A DNA stretch of 64,000 nt, taken from NCBI RefSeq assembly GCF_002310495.1, contig NZ_CP023344.1, positions 992,001-1,056,000 on the forward strand, in the 5' to 3' direction. Below the pieces are notes generated by a model. It did not search any database and was not told where the DNA came from. It was given only the letters and a program-made list of their open reading frames with translations. This DNA is from Nibricoccus aquaticus. Lineage in GTDB: Bacteria > Verrucomicrobiota > Verrucomicrobiia > Opitutales > Opitutaceae. Positions within the stretch are counted from its first letter, which is position 1; every line of letters starts with the position of its first letter. Below, in pieces: positions 31,914 through 40,477 of this stretch. A program made the translations under genes and the position numbers.

Positions 31914-34571
31914 ATGGACTTCGACCTCGATCAACGCACCGCCCGCCTGAGCGTCGGTGAGTTCTCCGAGTTCACCCTCGGCCCGCGCGATTCCACCGGC
32001 GGCCACTCCGGCATCTGGCGCGCCCAACTCGGCACCCACTGGCACAACCAGCTCCGCGCCCAGACCACTGCCGAGCGCAGCGACGCCCTCTTCGAAATCC
32101 CCATCACCGGCCGCGTCGTCCACCACGGTTGGACCCTCACGCTCACCGGCCGCATCGACCAGCTCATCCCGTCCGCCCAGGGCATCACGCTTCGCGAAAT
32201 CAAAACCGTCTCCCGCGAACTCCCCGCCGACGAATCCGAACTCCGCGCCGAGTACCCGTCCTACTTCATCCAGATCGCCACCTACTCCGCCCTCGCCCGC
32301 TTCGACCCCGCCGCCCTTCCGATCGCTCAAACCTCCGCTCTCAACTCTCAACCCACGGCCGCCCCGGCCGTGTCCGTCTCCGCCGAACTCCACTTCGTCG
32401 AAATCGCCTCCGGCCTCGCCCAAACCATCGGACTCACCTCCGCCGACGACGTCCTCTTCCACGCCCAACTCGCCCGCGTCTGCGAATTCCTCGACCTCCG
32501 CCACCGCGCCCGCGAACGCCTCCGCAACCTCCGCTTCCGCCCGCCCTTCACCGAACTCCGCGTCGGACAAGAAACCACCCAAGCCGACCTCGCCTCCGCC
32601 CTCGCGAAAAACCCCATCGTCCTCTTCGAAGCCCCCACCGGCTTCGGCAAAACCGGCGCCCTCCTCGAACTCGCCCTCACCCAACTCCGCTCCGGCCGCT
32701 GCGAACGCGTCCTCTACCTCACCAGCAAAGCCACCGGCCAGCTCCAGGTCATGCGCACCCTCGGCCTCATGACCGAGCCCACCGCAAACACGCAGGTGTC
32801 CGCCTCCGCCTTTCACCCTTCACACTTCACCCCTCACTCTTCCGGCGCGCAAAGCGCGCCCGTCACCGTCTGGCTGATACGCCCAAAACACGAACACTGC
32901 GTCAACACCGTCTTCCACTGCTCGCGCGACACCTGCGCCTACCTCAACGGTGCCGAATCCCGCTGGCCCAAAAGCGGCCTCGCCCGCTTCTACCTCCTGG
33001 AAAACGAACCCCGCGACATCGCCAGCCTCCGCGCCGCCGGCCGCGCCGCGCAAATCTGCCCCTACGAAATCACCCGCGCCGCCCTCCCCTTCAACGACGT
33101 CTGGATCGGCGACTACAACTACGTCTTTTCCCCCTCCACCCGCGGCCTCTTCTACGAACAACCCGGCTTCGACCCCGCCCGCACCCTCCTCGTCATCGAC
33201 GAAGCCCACAACCTCCCCTCCCGCGTCGCCGACGTCTACTCGCACACCTTTTCCGCCGCCGACGCCACCGCCCTCGCCGAGTCCCTGCACCAACTCCGCG
33301 CCCCGTCAAAACTCGTCCAGGCCGCCCAACACTGGGCCCACTTCCTCCACCAACTCCCCACCCGCGACACTCACACCCTCGCCGACGAAGACGACGCCCG
33401 CGAACTCCTCGCCACCCTAGCCGGCCTCATCACGACCACGCCGCTCGACACCCAAGAACTCCTTCAGCCAATCGCCGAGTTCCTCTGGCAGATCCCCGCC
33501 TGCCACGAAACTCTGAATACACACGACGTCCCCCGCCTCTGGTGGAGCCCCCGCCCCTCCGAACTCCACATCACCTGCCTCGACGCCGCCCCCGCCATCG
33601 CTCCCACCCTCCGCTGCTACAACGCCGTCCTCCTCGCCTCCGCCACCCTCTCCCCGACCGACACCTTCGCCACCGCCCTCGGCCTCGACACTCCACCCGC
33701 ATCCGTCCCTCAACCCTCAACTCTCAACTCTCAACAACCTCCGTCTCAGCTCGGCACCCTCAACAAACGCGCCACCAAAAAACTCTTCCAACAACTCACC
33801 TCCGCCGCCGACCTCCTGCGCGAAGAAGAAGCCCGCGAACAATCCCTCCCCGTCCTCGTCCACGCCCACGCCCCCTGGCGCGACCACGCCTTCGACGTCG
33901 CTATCGATACCCGCATCGACACCAGCTACCAACAACGCGCCCGCCACACCCCCACCACCGCCGCTACCCTCGCCACGCTCGTCTCCGCCTCACGCTCCCC
34001 ATCCGCCTCCGTCTCTCAACCCTCAACCCTCAACTCTCAACCCACTGCGCGCAGCGCCGTGTCTGCCTTCTTCCCGAGCTACGCCTACGCCGAAACCATC
34101 CAGCGCGAACTCACCACCACGTATCCGGAAATCCGAGTCGCTCTTCAGCCCCGCCTCCCCGACCTCGCCGCCCAAACCGCCTGGGTCGAGCAAGCCCTCG
34201 CCTCCTCCGACCTCCTCTTCCTCGTCCTCGGCAGCAGCTTCGCCGAAGGCATCGACCTCCTCGGCGGCCGCATCAGCCACGCCATGGTCGTCGGCCCCGC
34301 GCTCCCCGAAGTAAACGCCGTCCAACGCGCCCGCCTCGCCGTCTTTTCCTCTCTCGGTCGCGACGCCGCTGCCCAACGCGTCTACCAGATCCCCGGCATC
34401 CAAAAAGTGAACCAAGCCCTCGGCCGCCTGGTCCGCGCGCCCGGCCAACGCGCTAAAATCCTCCTCCACTGCCGCCGCTTCGCCGAAAAAACCTACCTCG
34501 ACCTCCTCGCCCCCGAGTACCGCTCGACCCATCTCATCGAGCACGACACCGACCTCACCGACTGGCTGTAA
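31914..34571 (+). CDS. RecB-nuclease-like plus DinG/XPD-type helicase fusion
   Basis: 885 residues. The N-terminal 180 contain PD-(D/E)XK nuclease features: LTLTGRIDQL, then LREIKTVS (E-x-K) and YFIQIATYSAL (QxxxY). The helicase has Walker A FEAPTGFGKTGAL (about 239-251), DEAH at VIDEAHNLPS (about 430), GRLVRAPGQR (motif VI, about 836) and four Cys consistent with a 4Fe-4S cluster (HEHCVNTVFHCSRDTCAYLN and QICPYEIT). This suits an XPD/DinG-like superfamily 2 helicase processing branched DNA. Four linkers (near residues 142, 299, 598 and 700) are encoded by short repeats. Confidence 0.87.
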   Translation: MDFDLDQRTARLSVGEFSEFTLGPRDSTGGHSGIWRAQLGTHWHNQLRAQTTAERSDALFEIPITGRVVHHGWTLTLTGRIDQLIPSAQGITLREIKTVSRELPADESELRAEYPSYFIQIATYSALARFDPAALPIAQTSALNSQPTAAPAVSVSAELHFVEIASGLAQTIGLTSADDVLFHAQLARVCEFLDLRHRARERLRNLRFRPPFTELRVGQETTQADLASALAKNPIVLFEAPTGFGKTGALLELALTQLRSGRCERVLYLTSKATGQLQVMRTLGLMTEPTANTQVSASAFHPSHFTPHSSGAQSAPVTVWLIRPKHEHCVNTVFHCSRDTCAYLNGAESRWPKSGLARFYLLENEPRDIASLRAAGRAAQICPYEITRAALPFNDVWIGDYNYVFSPSTRGLFYEQPGFDPARTLLVIDEAHNLPSRVADVYSHTFSAADATALAESLHQLRAPSKLVQAAQHWAHFLHQLPTRDTHTLADEDDARELLATLAGLITTTPLDTQELLQPIAEFLWQIPACHETLNTHDVPRLWWSPRPSELHITCLDAAPAIAPTLRCYNAVLLASATLSPTDTFATALGLDTPPASVPQPSTLNSQQPPSQLGTLNKRATKKLFQQLTSAADLLREEEAREQSLPVLVHAHAPWRDHAFDVAIDTRIDTSYQQRARHTPTTAATLATLVSASRSPSASVSQPSTLNSQPTARSAVSAFFPSYAYAETIQRELTTTYPEIRVALQPRLPDLAAQTAWVEQALASSDLLFLVLGSSFAEGIDLLGGRISHAMVVGPALPEVNAVQRARLAVFSSLGRDAAAQRVYQIPGIQKVNQALGRLVRAPGQRAKILLHCRRFAEKTYLDLLAPEYRSTHLIEHDTDLTDWL
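32338..32355. repeat. Family D repeat in helicase gene
   Basis: CTCTCAACTCTCAACCCA encodes the linker ALNSQPT at about residues 142-148. Confidence 0.75.
32810..32842. repeat. Family D-like repeat in helicase gene
   Basis: CTTTCACCCTTCACACTTCA, CCCCTCACTCTTC encodes FHPSHFTPHSS at about residues 300-310. A similar TTCACCCTTCTCACTTC occurs before recO near 31018. Confidence 0.65.
33707..33736. repeat. Family D repeat in helicase gene
   Basis: CCCTCAACCCTCAACTCTCA, ACTCTCAACA encodes PQPSTLNSQQ at about residues 598-608. Confidence 0.75.
34011..34044. repeat. Family D repeat in helicase gene
   Basis: GTCTCTCAACCCTCAACCCT, CAACTCTCAACCCA encodes SQPSTLNSQPT at about residues 700-711, almost the same peptide as the copy at 33707. 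Confidence 0.75.
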
Positions 34572-34580
34572 CTCACTGTA

Positions 34581-34622
34581 GCGCGTCACCCACCTAAGTG
34601 GGCACTCAACCACTCAACGCGC
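34581..34622. terminator. Nested hairpin between convergent genes
   Basis: Outer arms GCGCGT (34581-34586) and ACGCGC (34617-34622); inner CCCAC (34589-34593) and GTGGG (34598-34602) with a CTAA loop. It follows GTAG, so it looks like a variant of the E hairpins, and overlaps the 3' end of the glycosyltransferase gene. It may end both convergent transcripts. Confidence 0.5.
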
Positions 34623-35837
34623 CGCCACTTTCTCCAGCCGCGCCTCAAATTCTCCTAGCACGCGACTGCGCCGAAACTGATCCACCCACGCACGCCCGCG
34701 CCGCGCCCATTCTGCCTTCTGCTCGGCCGACGCGCCGATGATCTCCTGCGCCGCCGCTCGTAAACCAGCCGCATCGCCCGGCTCTACGACGATCCCAAAC
34801 CCGCCTTCGCGCGCCGCCCGCGCCAGCTCGCTCGCCTCATCAGCGACCGCCAGCACCGGCCGCCCGTACTGCAAAATCGACAGCAGCTTGCTCGGGAAGA
34901 AAAACTGCCCCGTCCCCTTCTGCTGTGTGATCAACGACACGTCCGCCTCGCGCAGCAAAGCCTTGTACCGGTCGTCCGGCTGAAGCGGATACAGCCGCGC
35001 GCCCGACTCCGGATCCGCCGCGATCGCCGCCTCCAGTGCCGGCTTCGCCGCGCCTTCACCACAAATCGCCCAATGCGCCGCACCACCCCGCGCCGCTTCC
35101 ACGACGACCTCCAGCCCCTGCTTCATCCCAACATTCCCCGAGTACGCGATCAGCGGCGTCTCCGCCCCGATCCCATACTCCCGCCGGAACGACGCCCCGC
35201 CCGCGTTCGCACTCACATCTGGAGCCACATCCGGAATCCAATTCGGAAACAAATAGATCTTCCCCTCCGGCACACCCTTGCGCCGGTACGCCTCGATCAT
35301 GCCGCCCGAGATCCCCGACACCAGCGCAGCTCGCCGATAACTCCACTTTTCCAGCGCGTAGAGCATCTTCACGGACAATCCCGGCTTGATCATTCCCAAG
35401 CCCAGCGCCGCATCCGGCTGCAAATCCTGCACGTGAAACACAAACGGCCGCCGCTTCAGCCGGCTCGCGATGAACGCTCCGATCCCGAGAAACAAAGACG
35501 GACTCACCACAAAATAAACATCCGGCTTCTCCGTCCAAAGCGCCCGCCACGTCGAGGTCGCCACGAAACTCAGCTCATGGATCAACCGCTTCACCGTGGA
35601 CGGCTTCTCCGGCACATAATGCCAGCAACGATGCAGCGTCACGCCGCTCACCACCGCCCGCTCATGCACTTTGCCCTTATCCTCCGCCCGCTTCTTCCAC
35701 CACGGATAGTACGGAAACGTCGAAAGCATCGTCACCACATGCCCGTGCGCTGCCAGCCACACGCACAAGTCCGTGTTGAAAGGGCCGATACCGGTCGGCT
35801 CAGGATCGTAGTTGATGCCCCAGACGGTGATTTTCAC
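34614..35837 (-). CDS. WcaI-like glycosyltransferase
   Basis: 407 residues. N-terminal: KITVWGINYDPEPTGIGPFN, LCVWLAAHGHVVTMLSTFPY, YPWWKK, then RCWHYVPEKPSTVKRLIHEL and DLQPDAALGLGMI, all typical of the WcaI subgroup of GT4-type transferases of colanic acid-like polysaccharide synthesis. C-terminal donor-binding features include GNVGMKQGLEVVVEA, FPSKLLSILQYGRPVLAVAD and GFGIVVEPGDAAGL. It faces away from the exosortase gene, sharing a 186-bp region, and is likely part of the same polysaccharide locus. Confidence 0.9.
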   Translation of the reverse strand: MKITVWGINYDPEPTGIGPFNTDLCVWLAAHGHVVTMLSTFPYYPWWKKRAEDKGKVHERAVVSGVTLHRCWHYVPEKPSTVKRLIHELSFVATSTWRALWTEKPDVYFVVSPSLFLGIGAFIASRLKRRPFVFHVQDLQPDAALGLGMIKPGLSVKMLYALEKWSYRRAALVSGISGGMIEAYRRKGVPEGKIYLFPNWIPDVAPDVSANAGGASFRREYGIGAETPLIAYSGNVGMKQGLEVVVEAARGGAAHWAICGEGAAKPALEAAIAADPESGARLYPLQPDDRYKALLREADVSLITQQKGTGQFFFPSKLLSILQYGRPVLAVADEASELARAAREGGFGIVVEPGDAAGLRAAAQEIIGASAEQKAEWARRGRAWVDQFRRSRVLGEFEARLEKVAAR

Positions 35838-35880
35838 GTGCAGCGTTGCTAAGTACCTGTGCCCATTTGGCTAGCCGAAA

Positions 35881-35942
35881 GGTGCACGCGATCCCTGCAC
35901 CCCGGCTTTGGTGTTGAAATCGCCCCATTCCGACGATTTCAA
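35881..35942. promoter_or_regulatory. Two inverted repeats in divergent promoter region
   Basis: GGTGCA (35881-35886) and TGCACC (35896-35901) form one palindrome with a 9-base centre. TTGAAATCG (35914-35922) and CGATTTCAA (35934-35942) form another with an 11-base centre. They lie between the WcaI-like gene and the exosortase gene and could be operators for one or both. No sigma-54 or clear -35/-10 pair was found. Confidence 0.45.
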
Positions 35943-36023
35943 ACTAGCCCCTTTCCGCCCGTAATTTTCATGTGCGGAAAAGGAATCAGTCCTGTCGTAC
36001 TACGTTCCCAGCCCAAGCACCGG

Positions 36024-37640
36024 ATGAAGTCTCTCCCGATTCGACCATTTCTTCTCGTTAACCTGAGTCTCATCGCCCTCTTCTGGCTGCTGCTTTTCAT
36101 CCGCATCCACACCGAGTGGATCGTGAACGACCTCTACGCCTACGGCTGGGCTGTCCCCTTCCTCGCCGCCTACCTCTTCGCCGAACGCTGGCGCGACCGC
36201 CCCGCACCGGCCACCGACCGCCCCCACCCGCTCTGGCTCGTCATCCCCGTTCTCCTCCTGCTCGCCTATCTACCCCTGCGTATCGTTAACGAAGCCAACC
36301 CCGATTGGGTCAAGGTGAACGTCTACCTCACCGCCCTCACCGCCAGCTTCTCCTTCGCCGCCCTCTTCGCCATGGGTCGCCACCGCTGGGTCTGGCACTT
36401 CGCCTTCCCCATCCTCTTCGTCTTCACCGCCCTCCCCTGGCCCGTCGCCGTCGAGGAGAACATCGTCCAGACCCTCACCCGCTGGAATACCCTCGTCTCT
36501 GCCGACACCCTCACCCTCTGCGGCATCCCCGCCATCAACCAGGGCAACCTCATCCAGATCGGCGAAACCTGGGTCAACGTCGCCGAAGCCTGCAGCGGTA
36601 TCCGATCCCTCCAGACATCCTTCATGATGTCCCTCTTCCTCGGCGAATTCTACCGCATGGGCCCTTTCCTGCGACTCCTCCTCGTCGGTTCCTCCTTCGT
36701 CGTCGCCTTCGTCCTCAACATCGGCCGCACCACCACCCTCACCTACCTCGCCGGCACCCGAGGCAACGACGTCATGGAAAAATGGCACGACCACATCGGC
36801 ACCGCCGTCATGGTCCTCTGCCTCGCCGGCCTCTGGTTCCTCGCCCTCGGCTTCGATAAACTCCGCGCCAAACTCGCCTCCCTCGACGCCGCCGAAGACG
36901 CCGCCACCGCCACCGCCGCGCCGAAAATCGCCCCCCCTCCATCGCCCCCCGCCTCCCCGCTCCCCCTCGCACCCATCCCCTTCCCCATCGCCCTTGTCGC
37001 CTTCGGCTTCATTGCCCTCGCCACCGCCGAAATCGCCACCGAAGCCTGGTACCGCCACCACGAAGCCCAGCTCCCGCCACCGAAGGAATGGGCCATCCAC
37101 TGGCCCAAAAACGCCGACTCCTTCAAAATGGGTGAATTCCCCGAACGCACCCGCGCCATCCTCAAATACAACGAAGGCGAAACCGCCTCCTGGACCACCC
37201 CCGAAGGCTACAGCTTCCAGATGTATTACGTCCGCTGGTACCCCGGCCGCGTCTCCAAATTCCTCTCCGGTGCCCACCACCCCACCGTCTGCCTCCCCGC
37301 CACCGGCCTGAAACTCAAAAGCGAAACCGGCCCCTTCAGCGCCCACACCCCCGCTCTCGACGTCCCCTTCTCCACCTACATCTTCGAAGCCGGCCCCCGC
37401 ACCGTCTACGTTTACCACGCCATCATGGAGGACATCCCCCTTTCCGCCAACGAAACCGTCGGCTACACCTTCGTGAAAACCGAAGAACGCATCGACTCCG
37501 TCCTCCGCGGTCAGCGCAACCTCGGCCAGCGTGTCATCGGCATCTCCCTCTCCGGCCCCTACGCCCGCGACGAAGCCGAAGCCATCATCCAAAAAACCCT
37601 CTCTCAACTAATCCGCCCCCTGAACGCCCCCCAGTCCTGA
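36024..37640 (+). CDS. Exosortase fused to EpsI-type domain
   Basis: 538 residues from the ATG at 36024; an ATG at 35970 is an alternative. The N-terminal half is polytopic and carries the exosortase active-site blocks: WVNVAEACSGIRSLQTSF (catalytic Cys), FVVAFVLNIGRTTTLTYLA (Arg) and EKWHDHIGTAVMVLCLAGLW (His). After a Pro/Ala linker the C-terminus is EpsI-like (YHHEAQLPPPKEWAIHWP, EGYSFQMYYVRWYPG, GAHHPTVCLPATGLKLKSE). It should process PEP-CTERM proteins at the inner membrane. First gene of the plus-strand exopolysaccharide cluster. Confidence 0.93.
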   Translation: MKSLPIRPFLLVNLSLIALFWLLLFIRIHTEWIVNDLYAYGWAVPFLAAYLFAERWRDRPAPATDRPHPLWLVIPVLLLLAYLPLRIVNEANPDWVKVNVYLTALTASFSFAALFAMGRHRWVWHFAFPILFVFTALPWPVAVEENIVQTLTRWNTLVSADTLTLCGIPAINQGNLIQIGETWVNVAEACSGIRSLQTSFMMSLFLGEFYRMGPFLRLLLVGSSFVVAFVLNIGRTTTLTYLAGTRGNDVMEKWHDHIGTAVMVLCLAGLWFLALGFDKLRAKLASLDAAEDAATATAAPKIAPPPSPPASPLPLAPIPFPIALVAFGFIALATAEIATEAWYRHHEAQLPPPKEWAIHWPKNADSFKMGEFPERTRAILKYNEGETASWTTPEGYSFQMYYVRWYPGRVSKFLSGAHHPTVCLPATGLKLKSETGPFSAHTPALDVPFSTYIFEAGPRTVYVYHAIMEDIPLSANETVGYTFVKTEERIDSVLRGQRNLGQRVIGISLSGPYARDEAEAIIQKTLSQLIRPLNAPQS

Positions 37641-37655
37641 CCCGACCCTACTCCG

Positions 37656-40241
37656 ATGCTTAAACTCCTCCCCAAAAAACGCAGCACCCGTGTCATCGTC
37701 TTCATCTGGGCCGCTGTCCTCATGGTCGTCATCGCCGGCGTCTCCTACAAATACTTCGCCAAACCCGCCTATAAAAACTGGCGCGAAAAACGCGCCAACA
37801 ACATCGCCCGCGAACACCTCGCCGCCGGCGATTACCCCGCCGCCCTCGCCGCCGCCCGCAAAGCCATCCAGTACAACCAGTCCAACGTCGACGCCTGGCG
37901 CCTCGCCGTTGAAATCACCGAAAAACAAGACTCCTCCCAAGTCTTCGTCTACCAGCAAGGCCTCGCCGGCGTCGAACCCACCCTCGAAAACAAACTCAAA
38001 TTCATCCGCGTAGCCGTTAAGTACAACGCCTACCCCCAGGCCCTCGACGCCATCAACAAAGTCGGCGCCGAAGCCGCCCAATCCGTCGAATTCTACGAAC
38101 TCGCCTCCCAAGTCAGCCAGGTCATGCGCAACCAGACCAAGGCCAAGTACTACCTCATGAGCCTGGTGAAGCTCCAGCCCGACAACAACAAAGCCCGCCT
38201 CGACCTCGCCCAAATCCGCCTCACCGACGGCTTCGACGATAACAAACCCTCCATCCGCGCCGAAATCCGCAGCCTTTCCAACGACCCCACCCTCCGCGTC
38301 CGCGCCCTCACCCTCCTCCTCGTCGACGCCATCCAGACTAAAAACGAAAACGGCGCCCTCGAAATCGCCAACCAGCTCAGCCTCACCCCCGACGTCCCCG
38401 TCGGCACCCAGCTCATGGTCGCCGAAGCCTACCGCCAGTCCTCCCCCAAACGCTTCACCCCCTATCTGGAAAGTCTCAAAACCAGCTACGCCACCAAACT
38501 CGAAAACATCCCCGTCCTCGTCAGCTACCTCGGCTCCCACGACATGAGCGCCGACGCCCTCCAATGGATCGCCTCCCTCGATCCCAAACTCCGCGACGAC
38601 GAAACCGTCCAGCTCTCCCGCGCCGCCGCCACCCTCGCCCTCAAAGACTACGCCGGCCTCGAAAGCTTCCTGCGCCCCGTCAAGTGGACCGAAAACGAAT
38701 TCGCCCGCCAGGCCCTCCTCGCCTACGCCGCCCGCCAGCGCGGCGACGAACGCAACTTCGCCGAAGCCTGGAAACTCGCCGTCATCGAAGTCGGCAACAA
38801 CCCCCGCCGCCTCCAAAGCCTTCTCGCCCGCACCATCACCTGGGGCTGGCCCGAACAACGCGTCGAACTCCTCTGGAAAAAATTCTCCCTCGAACCCTCC
38901 GATAAAACCACCCGCCAGCAAATCAGCACCTGGGAACGCTCCCACCAGAACACCGCCGCCCTCAACCGCCTCTACGGCCGCATCAACGAAAACGACCCCG
39001 GCGACCGCGAATCTAAAAACGACTACACCTACACCAGCCTCCTCCTCGGCACCTCCCTCGACCGTGCCCACACCGCCGCCCGCGAAAACTACGAGGCCGA
39101 CAGCAAAAACGCCTACTTCACCACCACCTACGCCCTCTCCCTCTACAAACAAAACAAACCCCAGGAGGCTCTCCAGACCCTTCAGACCCTCGGTATCGGC
39201 GCCCTCGCCTCCCCCGAACGCAGCCTCCTCAACGGCGTCTTCCTGATCGCCAACGGCAACATCGACGAAGGCGTCGAACAAACCGCCCACCTCAAACTCG
39301 ACCAATTCCTCCCCGAAGAACGCCGCCTCTACCAGGAAGCCACCCTCCTCGTCGAAAAAGCCCGCCGCGACCAAGCCACCTCCACCCGCCTCGCCAACCT
39401 CGCCACCTCCAACAACGCCTCCCGTACCGAGCGCAAAAGCTGGCTCCAAGCCCTCCCCGCCACCTACCGCAACTCCACCGTCCAACTAGAACTCGCCGAC
39501 TCCCTCTACGCCACCGACGACTACCGCGGCCTCGAATCCACCCTCCGCAACGAAAAGTGGGACACCAACGACTTCCTCCGCCTCACCCTCCTCGCCTACG
39601 CCCAGAAGAACCTCGGCAAAGACGCTGACTTCCACGCCACCTGGCGCCTTGTCACCACCACCACCCCACCCGCCCACCTCCCCGTCCTCGAAGAAATCGC
39701 CGAACGCTGGGGCTGGTCCGCCGAACGCCTCGATATCCTCAACCGCATCATCCAACGCGACCCCTCCGACACCTCCGCCCTCACCCAACTCGCCGACCAC
39801 TACCGCCAGAACGGCCAGACCGGCGAACTCGCCCGCCTCTACTCCCTGCGCGTAGAAGCCGACGCCCCCTCGGCCGATGACAAGAGCCACTTCGCCTACT
39901 ACAGCCTCCTCATTAACACCAACCTCACCAAAGCCCACGTCCTCGCCAAACAAGCCTACGACGCCGCCCCCGAGGTTCCCTTCAACGCCAAAGCCTACGC
40001 CCTCTCCCTCTACAAACAGTCCCGCCCCACCGACGCCTGGCGCACCCTCGAAAAACTCATCGCCATCGGCGAAACCGGTCCCGCCCAGATCACCCTCCTG
40101 CGCGCCGCCATCAGCCTCGAACAAGGCAAGCTCCCCGAAGCCCGCCAATACCTCGACAGCTTCGACCCCCGCACCGCCCTCCCCGAAGAATCCGCCCTCG
40201 CCGACACCCTCGCCAAAAACATCACCGCCAAAAACATCTGA
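37656..40241 (+). CDS. TPR-repeat membrane-anchored protein
   Basis: 861 residues. One membrane helix (TRVIVFIWAAVLMVVIAGVS) near the N-terminus, then a long periplasmic superhelix of tetratricopeptide-like helices such as AAGDYPAALAAARKAIQYNQ, LYKQNKPQEALQTLQTLGIG and LYKQSRPTDAWRTLEKLIAI. The middle and C-terminal thirds resemble each other (both with YALSLYKQ and ENYEADSKN/KQAYDAAPE units), suggesting an internal duplication. Such proteins commonly lie beside exosortase genes and are thought to scaffold polysaccharide assembly. 15 bases separate it from the exosortase stop. Confidence 0.85.
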   Translation: MLKLLPKKRSTRVIVFIWAAVLMVVIAGVSYKYFAKPAYKNWREKRANNIAREHLAAGDYPAALAAARKAIQYNQSNVDAWRLAVEITEKQDSSQVFVYQQGLAGVEPTLENKLKFIRVAVKYNAYPQALDAINKVGAEAAQSVEFYELASQVSQVMRNQTKAKYYLMSLVKLQPDNNKARLDLAQIRLTDGFDDNKPSIRAEIRSLSNDPTLRVRALTLLLVDAIQTKNENGALEIANQLSLTPDVPVGTQLMVAEAYRQSSPKRFTPYLESLKTSYATKLENIPVLVSYLGSHDMSADALQWIASLDPKLRDDETVQLSRAAATLALKDYAGLESFLRPVKWTENEFARQALLAYAARQRGDERNFAEAWKLAVIEVGNNPRRLQSLLARTITWGWPEQRVELLWKKFSLEPSDKTTRQQISTWERSHQNTAALNRLYGRINENDPGDRESKNDYTYTSLLLGTSLDRAHTAARENYEADSKNAYFTTTYALSLYKQNKPQEALQTLQTLGIGALASPERSLLNGVFLIANGNIDEGVEQTAHLKLDQFLPEERRLYQEATLLVEKARRDQATSTRLANLATSNNASRTERKSWLQALPATYRNSTVQLELADSLYATDDYRGLESTLRNEKWDTNDFLRLTLLAYAQKNLGKDADFHATWRLVTTTTPPAHLPVLEEIAERWGWSAERLDILNRIIQRDPSDTSALTQLADHYRQNGQTGELARLYSLRVEADAPSADDKSHFAYYSLLINTNLTKAHVLAKQAYDAAPEVPFNAKAYALSLYKQSRPTDAWRTLEKLIAIGETGPAQITLLRAAISLEQGKLPEARQYLDSFDPRTALPEESALADTLAKNITAKNI

Positions 40242-40477
40242 CCCCCTCACACCCGCCACCACCTCGCCCAAAACCTGCTAACCCACCGTAACACATCCAC
40301 CCCACTCCGGATTTGCTACCAGCCACCCGATCACCACGGCCGCCACCATCAGCCATTCCCCTACACGCCCTTCCGCCAATCGCTTTCAAAATGGAGATCG
40401 CGATTCCCTGCCCCGGCCGCCAATAAAACCCACGCCTGCCACCCTCGCCTAAAGAAAAAGAACTCAGCCGCCCTCCC

